NCBI GenBank assembly: GCA_002733495.1
Contig: NVVV01000002.1
Span: 60,861 to 124,860, forward strand
Direction of reading: 5' to 3'
DNA length: 64,000 nt
Source of the DNA: Robiginitomaculum sp.
Lineage (GTDB): Bacteria; Pseudomonadota; Alphaproteobacteria; Caulobacterales; Maricaulaceae
Shown here piece after piece: positions 40,080-48,308 of the stretch. The notes below the pieces were generated by a model that was not told where the DNA came from, did not search any database, and saw only the letters and a list, made by a program, of their open reading frames with translations. The position numbers and the translations under genes were made by a program. Within the stretch, counting starts at the first letter, position 1; each line of letters begins with the position of its first letter.

Positions 40080-40460
40080 ATGGGACAACAGAGAGATAAA
40101 GCATTCACGGATGCGTTTCATTTTTTGGTGGAACATCGAGGAGTGGAGGCGGAACAAAAGCTTGTTGCTAAACTGTCTCTACACAGGTTTTCAGAATTGA
40201 TCGGAGGAAACGAGCCAACGTTCAGTGAGACAGTGGTGATCGCTGAAATACTAAACGTTCCGGTTTCTTCATTTCAAAAGTGCAAACCATCACCTGCCCC
40301 TGAGTTGGAAATCGCTTTTGCAGAATTGATGTATGTTGGCTGCCAAATGCCAAAAAGGCAAAGAACCGAATTAGCAGTAAAAATTTTGGAACTTATCCAT
40401 CCGGACTCAGAAGAGGTTTCGAGCATTCTTAAATTCAAAAAAGTACCGTCAGTAAATTAA
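40080..40460 (+). CDS. Hypothetical 126 aa protein, possibly a degenerate HTH
   Basis: LSLHRFSELIGGNEPTFSETVVIAEILNVPVSSF resembles an XRE-like layout; 18 bp upstream of the next ORF. Confidence 0.5.
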   Translation: MGQQRDKAFTDAFHFLVEHRGVEAEQKLVAKLSLHRFSELIGGNEPTFSETVVIAEILNVPVSSFQKCKPSPAPELEIAFAELMYVGCQMPKRQRTELAVKILELIHPDSEEVSSILKFKKVPSVN

Positions 40461-40478
40461 AGGTCGAGTATTAAAAAA

Positions 40479-42521
40479 ATGCGACCCCACCTCCTTATTA
40501 CATGCGCTCCCCAAGATGAAAAAAGAGCTTTGGCTCTGTGGTCTGCTCTAAATCAATTAGGGGCGGAAACAGACTTGTGGCCTATACAAGAATTAGAATT
40601 TGATGCGCTGTCCGATGTAGGAATTGAAACCTCGATTTCCCACCTGATTGTTTTATGTTCCCCTGCTGCCGCTGACAATTTCAGCGTCAGCCGCGCTATC
40701 AACGCTTTCTTGGATAAAAGACAACGTAGCGAAATATTTTCTATACTAACTTCATCAATGCAAACATCTGACGGAATGGCCTCCAGTTATCCGGCGATGC
40801 TCCGGCAAGAATGGCGTGGCGGGCGGTTGCATCCTACAAAACCAATAGAACCGATCGCTGATTTAAGATCAGGCTCTGAATCCCCGACCAAAGTTGCCTA
40901 CAAAATTCTACGCGCTGCTGGCATAAAACCTGCTCAAAAGAAATGGACAATTTCACCAACAATCGGACGCATTTCTGTTGCCGCTGGATTGGCCCTTATT
41001 CTCCTTTCAACATCGGCCGCTGTGGTAGAATTTAACACTGTCAAAAAGGTGCGTCAGGAGGCAGCTTTGTCCGAGCAATTTGCGGTTGGCCTACTCGGTA
41101 AACTTGAAAGTAAACTTTCTAGCAAATCTCGCCGTGAAGTATTCTCCATTTTGGGCACTGACATCATAAACACCGCGCAAAGCAAAAATTGGGTAAATTT
41201 GTCTGGTGATGAATTGGGCAGGTTAGGCAAGCTTCTACATGTGGTGGGGGATGCGCGAACAACTGATGGAAATGTTGAAGGCGCGATAGAAGCGCTTACA
41301 TTAGCCAAGAAAGTTACCGGACAGCTGTTGGCCCGGTCACCAAATGACCTGGAGCGATTGTATGATCATTCTCAGTCGGTATTCTGGCTGGGCAATAACG
41401 CACTAACTTTAGGAAAGTATGTACAAGCTAAAGAGTCTTTTAGGGAATACTCCAAGTACAGCGAAAAACTCGTTTTAGAGGAACCCAGAAATCAGAAATA
41501 TCAAGCAGAACTGGCATATTCAAATAGCAATAATGGCATTGTTTTGTTGTACAATGGACAGGCCAACTTGGCGCTTGAACAATTTAGTCAAGCGATACAA
41601 ATGTATGGCAACGGTCTGATAGATATAGGGTTGGTCAAGGGGGACAGTTTGGCAAATGCCTATTCTTGGGCAGCAATTGCTTCAATTGCATCCGGCAACC
41701 TTAGAAAGGCAACCATTTTTCACAAACACGAAGAACAAATTTGGACTGGACTTCTAGAAGTCACGCCCAATAGTCGATCCCGACAAATGAAGTTCGCAAG
41801 CTCACTGATAAGAAGAGCATCGGTATTTGGCGATATGGGAGAGCTTTCAAAAGCTAAAGAAATTCTCCAACGCGCTGACCAAATCTTAGCGCACCTCTCA
41901 AAATCGTATCCCACCGATAAGCGAATTCAGCGTAAAAAATTGGCAGTTATGAGAGACCGGGCTCGTATTGACCTCTGGCAAAATAAACCCCTAAATGCAC
42001 TGCTGGCAAATACGATTGCCCAAAACATTCGTATCAGAGATGGAAATGCAATTGCGGATTATAATAGAGATTTTGAAACAGGAATTATCGATCTTTTAAA
42101 CGCCCGAATCGCATACGCTTCAAAGGAGTTTGAAAAAGCCCATACCCTTTCTGTCCTAGCTACAGCGAATTTCGAAAGAAATGTTCACAAAGGACAACTC
42201 TTTAGACGACATTTTGTTGCTGAAGCATTGTACGTACAAGGAGAAATTCTGCTGGCATTAGGCCGAGCAGATCAAGCTAATCGCGCTTGGATTACCGGTT
42301 TTTCCTACATAAAGAATACACCACCTGACCATAGTTTACGAGAAGACGATACGCGAGCCAAACTCTTGCAAAGATTGGGTAATGTAAAAGAAGCTGCCAG
42401 CCTCAGGGTAAAACTGGAACGCGCTGGATATCACCGAAAAGAATCTATGCCGTTCACCAATGAAATTGAGGAACTTTCTTCCAGTATAGCGCACTTACAA
42501 AAAGGAGAACTAAATGACTGA
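40479..42521 (+). CDS. TIR-like domain / TM helix / TPR-like repeat protein
   Basis: N-terminus MRPHLLITCAPQDEKRALALWSALNQLGAETDLW...LIVLCSPAAADNFSVSRAINAFL; TM at about residues 165-188; alpha-helical repeats to the C-terminus. Confidence 0.65.
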   Translation: MRPHLLITCAPQDEKRALALWSALNQLGAETDLWPIQELEFDALSDVGIETSISHLIVLCSPAAADNFSVSRAINAFLDKRQRSEIFSILTSSMQTSDGMASSYPAMLRQEWRGGRLHPTKPIEPIADLRSGSESPTKVAYKILRAAGIKPAQKKWTISPTIGRISVAAGLALILLSTSAAVVEFNTVKKVRQEAALSEQFAVGLLGKLESKLSSKSRREVFSILGTDIINTAQSKNWVNLSGDELGRLGKLLHVVGDARTTDGNVEGAIEALTLAKKVTGQLLARSPNDLERLYDHSQSVFWLGNNALTLGKYVQAKESFREYSKYSEKLVLEEPRNQKYQAELAYSNSNNGIVLLYNGQANLALEQFSQAIQMYGNGLIDIGLVKGDSLANAYSWAAIASIASGNLRKATIFHKHEEQIWTGLLEVTPNSRSRQMKFASSLIRRASVFGDMGELSKAKEILQRADQILAHLSKSYPTDKRIQRKKLAVMRDRARIDLWQNKPLNALLANTIAQNIRIRDGNAIADYNRDFETGIIDLLNARIAYASKEFEKAHTLSVLATANFERNVHKGQLFRRHFVAEALYVQGEILLALGRADQANRAWITGFSYIKNTPPDHSLREDDTRAKLLQRLGNVKEAASLRVKLERAGYHRKESMPFTNEIEELSSSIAHLQKGELND

Positions 42522-42960
42522 TCACCGAGGACAAATATTGTTTAAGTCTGCCGGATTCACTGGCGTTGATATTCGGCATATTGCGGTAAGGGTGTACCCA
42601 TATTCAGAAATTAAAGACGGCAAACTTGTTGAAGCGCATCGCGTCTATATTGGCAGTAAAAAAGGAGACATAAGAGCCTCTACCCCCACTGATTACATCT
42701 TTGTATGTGCAAGCAAGGATTGGGTTTTTCATGAGTTCGAATTGGCGAATGAGAAATGGCCTGGGCTGGCACTTTTTCCAAAAAGCGGTGATTATTCCTT
42801 GAAATTCGGAGATGCACAGCAAAAGAGTGTCCTTTTGCATGATAATTGCAAAGTGTTCTATACGCACCGGTATCAGATCATACTGCGAAACACAAAAACC
42901 GGTGAACTTGCCTCTTGCGATCCAGATGCGGGCAGCGATGATGACGAAGGAGAAGTATAA
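42514..42960 (+). CDS. Hypothetical 148 aa protein with acidic tail
   Basis: Overlaps the TIR-like gene stop by 8 nt (ATGACTGA); ends DPDAGSDDDEGEV; no family recognised. Confidence 0.6.
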   Translation: MTDHRGQILFKSAGFTGVDIRHIAVRVYPYSEIKDGKLVEAHRVYIGSKKGDIRASTPTDYIFVCASKDWVFHEFELANEKWPGLALFPKSGDYSLKFGDAQQKSVLLHDNCKVFYTHRYQIILRNTKTGELASCDPDAGSDDDEGEV

Positions 42961-42961
42961 C

Positions 42962-43426
42962 TTGAAACGACCAGACCAAAAACCTAAGCAGAAGGCCTCT
43001 ACAAACGTACGGTCGGCAACTGATGTTGATCGCATTGTTGGTCTGAGATTGGGTCTGGCCAGAAAACTTCGTGGCCTGACTCAAACTTCACTTGGTGATT
43101 TGGTTGGTGTCCAATTTCAACAGATTCAAAAATATGAGAGCGGGGGAAATAGAATTCCGGCATCTCGCCTTTATAAAATTGCAAAAACCCTTCAATTACC
43201 TATCACATATTTTTTCCCAACAGATGATATCAATCAGCAGGAATTTGAAGACATATTTATGTCGCTAAAAAAGCTAAAACTGAAAGATGCCCAAAGCGTT
43301 TTGGAGGGCTTGGATCGAAGCGATGAGAAAACAAGGAAGCACATTGTTGAATTGGTAGCGATAATTGCTGATAAAAAAGCGCTTAGCAAAGGTCCGGTGG
43401 GCATTGTCAAATTAAAACGCCCTTGA
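42962..43426 (+). CDS. XRE-family transcriptional regulator, TTG start
   Basis: GLRLGLARKLRGLTQTSLGDLVGVQFQQIQKYESGGNRIPASRLYKIAKTLQLPITYFF; GAAGGAG upstream. Confidence 0.85.
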   Translation: MKRPDQKPKQKASTNVRSATDVDRIVGLRLGLARKLRGLTQTSLGDLVGVQFQQIQKYESGGNRIPASRLYKIAKTLQLPITYFFPTDDINQQEFEDIFMSLKKLKLKDAQSVLEGLDRSDEKTRKHIVELVAIIADKKALSKGPVGIVKLKRP

Positions 43427-43431
43427 GCACG

Positions 43432-43654
43432 AAACCTGCATTTCGTCCGGTTTGAGAATGATAAATCCGTTCCTCTATTTCAAAACTTCACTCGAGATCA
43501 TCCGCCTTGCAGTGATGATGTACATTCGCTTTCCACTTTCACTACGTAATGTTGAGGATTTGCTGCACGAACGTGGGATAGACATCACGCACGAGACCGT
43601 GAGGTTTTGGTGGAACAGATTTGTCATTCTCAAACCGGACGAAATGCAGGTTTG
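43432..43654. repeat. 34-bp inverted repeat (33/34) flanking an IS6 transposase fragment
   Basis: AAACCTGCATTTCGTCCGGTTTGAGAATGATAAA (43432-43465) versus TTTGTCATTCTCAAACCGGACGAAATGCAGGTTT (43621-43654). Confidence 0.9.
43458..43620 (+). mobile_element. IS6-family transposase N-terminal fragment
   Basis: MINPFLYFKTSLEIIRLAVMMYIRFPLSLRNVEDLLHERGIDITHETVRFWWNRF. Confidence 0.8.
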
Positions 43655-43853
43655 GCGCTTAAGTTGTCAACGGCGGAGCAAAAACCGGCCATTCGGCGGC
43701 GTAAAAGAAGGCCACTTGGCGACGGGGTAATTTGTTTCTAGAGACGACAGCAGCCTTTTCCGGTGGAACTGACCGGAGGGCGGGCTTGGCCGCCCGTAGG
43801 GCAGGTTCACCGGAAAAGGCATACATCTATTTACGGGGTGGCCTGAGGCCGGT

Positions 43854-44612
43854 TTAAGGCGTCATGCGTTTGGCGCGGCTCTGGCTGAGGCGATAGCTTT
43901 CGCCATTCATTTCCAGGATATTGACGTGGTGGGTCAGCCGGTCCAGCAGCGCGCCGGTGAGGCGTTCAGTGCCGAAGGTATCGGTCCATTCCTCGAACGG
44001 CAGATTGCTGGTGATGAGGGTTGACCCCTGCTCGTAGCGTTGCGAGATCAGCTCGAACAGCAGTTCTGCACCGGTTTTGCTCAGCGGCACAAAGCCCAGT
44101 TCGTCGATAATGAGCAGTTTGACCTTGGCAAGTTGCCGTTGGCGTCGCTGCAGACGTTTCTCTTCACGCGCCTCCATGAGTTCGTTGACCAGTGCGGAAG
44201 CCGTTACAAAGGCCACCGGCAGGCCCTTTTGGCAAGCCGCCAGTCCCAGCCCGAGGGCCACATGGGTTTTTCCAGTACCGCTGGGACCAAGCGCGATGAC
44301 GTTTTCTTTGCGTTCGATCCAGTCGCAGCGTGCCAACTCCAGCACCATCATCTTGTTCAGGGACGGGATGGCCTTGAAGTCGAAACTATCCAAACTCTTC
44401 ACGGCAGGGAACTTGGCGGATTTTATCCGGCGTTCCACCATTCTGCGCTCTCGGTCGATCAGTTCCAGCTCAGTCAGGCGGGCCAAATAACGCACATGGT
44501 CCAGCCCCTCGGCGGCACAGATGCGGGCCTGTTTGTCATGCTCACGCAGAAAGGTCGGCAAGCGCAGAGTTTTGAGGTGATGGGCCAGCAACAGTTCAGG
44601 GGCTTTGTTCAT
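43854..44612 (-). CDS. istB: IS21 helper ATPase
   Basis: LGPSGTGKTHVALGLGLAACQKG; LLIIDELGFVPLSKTGAELLFELISQRYEQGSTLITSN. Confidence 0.95.
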   Translation of the reverse strand: MNKAPELLLAHHLKTLRLPTFLREHDKQARICAAEGLDHVRYLARLTELELIDRERRMVERRIKSAKFPAVKSLDSFDFKAIPSLNKMMVLELARCDWIERKENVIALGPSGTGKTHVALGLGLAACQKGLPVAFVTASALVNELMEAREEKRLQRRQRQLAKVKLLIIDELGFVPLSKTGAELLFELISQRYEQGSTLITSNLPFEEWTDTFGTERLTGALLDRLTHHVNILEMNGESYRLSQSRAKRMTP

Positions 44613-46117
44613 GATGCACCTCCCTCAGATAGAAGGCTCATGTAGGCAGAAGCCGATGTCGTGGCGACATTGGTGCGGGGCAGAAATGGGTAAACGTCCA
44701 GATCCAGCCGTGGTGGCCGCCGTTCTACCCTGCACAGAACCAGATGCTTGATGGCATCAAAGCTGATCGCCTTTTTGTGCAGAGCGTCTTTTATTGCGGC
44801 GTGTAAATCTTCCATGGCAAAACGCTCCAACAGGCGCAGTACTTGCACGTACTCTCGCTTCCCCGTCTTTCCCTGCCTTGCCTCCAGAAGCCGCTGGATG
44901 GTTCCAAACGCTTTCGGCAGCTCCCAACCCTGCAAGGGTGCCGCCTGATCAAAAGACATGATTTTGCGCTCGATCAGCGGCAGGTAATGCAACGGATTAA
45001 ACACCATGTCATCCGTCTCGTAAGAGCGTGGGTGATCGGCAATGACCTCGGCCGCACAGCCAATAACAACACGGGCAACAAAGCCTTTGATCCAGACCTC
45101 GCGGTGGCCATAGGCTACCGGCACAGAATAATCATTGCCGCGATAGCGCACCAGCGATGTGGACGTGACCTGTCCGCTGTGCAAATCGCAGGCCTCAAAG
45201 GGCGCGGTTGGCAAGGATTGCATGGCTGCCAAATCCGCTTCCAGCCGCTCGCAAATGCTGGCCTTATGGCCCCGCAGGATGTCATCCTGCCGTGTCAGGC
45301 ATCGCTTTTCCAGATAATCATTGAATGCATCCCAATCCGCGAAGCGCGGCATCGGTACCATGAAGTTCCGGCGCGCATAGCCAACCAGCCCCTCTACCTT
45401 GCCTTTATCGTTCCCTTTGCCGGGGCGGCCATACCGATCATTGATCACATAATGCGACAGCATGGCACTGAACCGTTGCGTGCGTTTGCGAACCTCGTCT
45501 GGCATGATTTTGGCGACAAGACACCGGTCATTGTCGTAAAGGACCGACTGTGGAACAGCGCCGAAGAACGTAAAGGCATGAACATGGCCGTCAAGCCACG
45601 CTTCGGTATTGGCTCTCGGATAGGCTCGGACATAGCAGGCATCACTGTGCGGCAAATCATAGGCAAAAAAATAGGCCTTCTGCTCAACCCCACCAATCAC
45701 AACCAGAGTCTCGCCAAAGTCGGCTTGCCCATGGCCCGCCGGATGGCTGAGGGGCACAAACATCTCCTTGCCGCCACGCTTCTCGCTCCGAACGTAATCC
45801 TTCACAATGGTGTAGCCGCCAGTGAAATCGCACTCATTTCGTAAACGGTCAAATATCCGCTTGGCCGTATGGCGTTGCTTGCGCGGGTGCCCTTTGTCCT
45901 CTGCCAGCCAGATATCAATCTGATCCGTAAACGCGTCCAGCTTGGGCCGCTTGATAGGAGCGGTTCGCTGATACCCGGGCGGTTCCGAATACGCCAACAT
46001 CTTCGCCACACTATCTCGGCTGATCCCGAAGTCTCTCGCAATCGATCTTCCGCTCTGCCCGTCATGAAAATGAGCTCGGCGCACACGTAAATAAACTTCC
46101 ACAGTATAAATCCCCAA
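44609..46117 (-). CDS. istA: IS21 transposase
   Basis: RSIARDFGISRDSVAKML HTH; GHGQADFGETLVVIGG; VEGLVGYARRNFMVPMP. Confidence 0.95.
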   Translation of the reverse strand: MGIYTVEVYLRVRRAHFHDGQSGRSIARDFGISRDSVAKMLAYSEPPGYQRTAPIKRPKLDAFTDQIDIWLAEDKGHPRKQRHTAKRIFDRLRNECDFTGGYTIVKDYVRSEKRGGKEMFVPLSHPAGHGQADFGETLVVIGGVEQKAYFFAYDLPHSDACYVRAYPRANTEAWLDGHVHAFTFFGAVPQSVLYDNDRCLVAKIMPDEVRKRTQRFSAMLSHYVINDRYGRPGKGNDKGKVEGLVGYARRNFMVPMPRFADWDAFNDYLEKRCLTRQDDILRGHKASICERLEADLAAMQSLPTAPFEACDLHSGQVTSTSLVRYRGNDYSVPVAYGHREVWIKGFVARVVIGCAAEVIADHPRSYETDDMVFNPLHYLPLIERKIMSFDQAAPLQGWELPKAFGTIQRLLEARQGKTGKREYVQVLRLLERFAMEDLHAAIKDALHKKAISFDAIKHLVLCRVERRPPRLDLDVYPFLPRTNVATTSASAYMSLLSEGGAS

Positions 46118-46199
46118 ACCCTCCCATAAATGAAAGGGCCAAAGTGGCCGGTTTTTACACCGCCCGCGACCGCATTATGCCGCCGCTACTGTGGCCTAG

Positions 46200-47324
46200 T
46201 ATTGCTCCGCCGTTGACACCATCATCGTCCGCAAGCTCTTTGCGCTTTATGCTGAACTCAAGAATGTACGCACTGTTCAAAAAGAAACCATGCAATTAGG
46301 CCTTATGACCAAGCAGCGTATGGACAAGCACGGCTTGATCAAAGGTGACAAACCCTTCAGCCGGGGCCACCTTTATGTGATCCTGAACAACCCGCTTTAT
46401 ATCGGCAAGATCGTGCACAAGCAAAATATCTATAAGGGCCTGCATGAAGGCATAGTGGATCAGGAGCTATGGGATGACGTGCAGGCTATTCTTGAAGCTA
46501 ATGCCATAAAGCGAAAAACAAAAAAGAACATCAAATCACCCAGCCTGCTGGCAGGGCTGATCCATGATGAAGATGGAAGTCTTCTCTCACCATCCCATGC
46601 CAACAAGGCTGGCAAACGTTACCGTTATTACGTCTCAAAGGATCTTAAGGCAGGAGATGCCAAAATGGGTTGGCGCATACCCGCACCTGTCATCGAGGAT
46701 CTGGTGTGCAGGACTTTGGTCAAGACGTTCAGTGACCAGCAGGCTTTGTTAAAACTCATCGGGCCGATGGATATTGATGCATCCGCTCTGCCGGCATTGT
46801 TTGCTCGCGGTTGCGAGTTTGCAAACACCATTCAAACAACTAAAGCCAAAACGGTAGTGCAGCTTTACCATGATCTCATTCATTCGATCAGCATTAGCAA
46901 GACCAACCTCGGGATCACGCTGCACGCTGGCTTTGTTGGAAAACAATTGGCGATCTCGTTCAGTCAGGATCAAACCCTCATGCTAGATGTTCCCATCCAG
47001 ATTAAACGCCGGAATCATGAATTAAAGATGGTGGTTGGTGAGGGCCAAGCCCAAACTAACATGGACCTAAAACTCATTAGGCTAATAGCGCAGGCCTATG
47101 ATCTAAAGACTGCATTGGCTGAAAACCCTAAAATGTCGATCGATGAATATGCCACCAAAGAGAAAATCGATCATGGTGATGCCCGCAGGTTAGTGCCTTT
47201 AGGGTATCTTGCTCCTGATATCGCCCAGGCAATTATCGAAGGTCGCCAGCCTGTTGAGCTCAATGTCACGCAGCTCAGGCGATCAAACCAGCTGCCCATA
47301 CTCTGGGCCGAACAGCGTAGTTAG
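46200..47324 (+). pseudogene. Large serine recombinase, C-terminal remnant lacking the catalytic domain
   Basis: Recombinase-domain-like FSRGHLYVILNNPLYIGKIVHKQNIYKGLHEGIVDQELWDDVQ; C-terminus LPILWAEQRS; ORF cut at the IS21 boundary. Confidence 0.85.
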
Positions 47325-47538
47325 CTCGGGTTTAGCCAGAATCACTAGATCTACTGAGCATCACCCATAATTTAAAGAGGCGACGGAAATGCCCGAAAGA
47401 GACGAATGGGAAAATGTGCCGATAATCGGCTACATATCGCGTCTCCACGTCTCATGAGCGAGCGGATAATGACGCTAACCCACGGAAACTACGCCACTAA
47501 ATAGAGAAACGCCAGTGTGCCCTAAAACTGGCAGACTG

Positions 47539-47616
<78 letters not shown>

Positions 47617-47694
47617 ATTTGTTTCCAACGATCAACACGCTGGAAATGGAGGCGGAAACTAGTGCGAATGCACTTCTGTTTCAAGCCTCAAAAT

Positions 47695-48165
47695 TCAGTC
47701 ATTTTCACCCATGTTTTCTTCATCGGCCATTTTGGCATCTTCATCTTCGTCATCGGATAATATATCACTATCATCCTCGACGCCTTCTTCGGTGTAGCCT
47801 TTTGGCAAAGTCGAGCCGCCGCCACTGTCACTATCTGCTGTTGCTTCTTCGTCATCACCACCAGAGGACATCAGGGGCGCGGCATCGTCCAAGCTTAGTT
47901 CTTTCTGATCGCCCTCGTCGGAACTCAGGCTATCTTCATCTGATTCTGTTTCTACGTTTTCATCCGCATCTTCGTCACCATCTTTATCTTTGGCTTCTTC
48001 TGGTTTTGGGGTTGGTGCAGCTTTGCGTGCAGGTCGTTTCGGTACACTATCTGGATCATAACTAAATCCACATTTTGGACAAACCACAGGGCGTTTTTTG
48101 AGATCAAAAAACTTTGCCCCACAATCAGAGCAAACGCGCTTTTCACCTAAATCTGGATTGGCCAT
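47695..48165 (-). CDS. TIGR02300 (FYDLN acid domain) family protein
   Basis: MANPDLGEKRVCSDCGAKFFDLKKRPVVCPKCGFSYDP and long acidic tail. Confidence 0.9.
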   Translation of the reverse strand: MANPDLGEKRVCSDCGAKFFDLKKRPVVCPKCGFSYDPDSVPKRPARKAAPTPKPEEAKDKDGDEDADENVETESDEDSLSSDEGDQKELSLDDAAPLMSSGGDDEEATADSDSGGGSTLPKGYTEEGVEDDSDILSDDEDEDAKMADEENMGEND

Positions 48166-48308
48166 TTTTCTCACCTTATGCGAAAAATTATTCAAAGGGT
48201 TTCGTCAGGTCGCTTGCCATGTTCAAACCGGGCTGTCAAAACCATTTTTGCAAATTTTTGCCAGCCGCTGCATTTGTACCATCTTGAACTTTGAACTGGA
48301 CCGTAGTT

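Larger units (their letters stand above)
43666..46218 (-). mobile_element. IS21-family insertion sequence with intact istA/istB
   Basis: Terminal inverted repeats TGTCAACGGCGGAGCAA / TTGCTCCGCCGTTGACA bounding istB and istA. Confidence 0.92.

Noticed and set aside
44843-45844. 333 aa plus-strand ORF opposite istA
   Set aside because: Shadow ORF of the IS21 transposase, which has clear family motifs on the minus strand.
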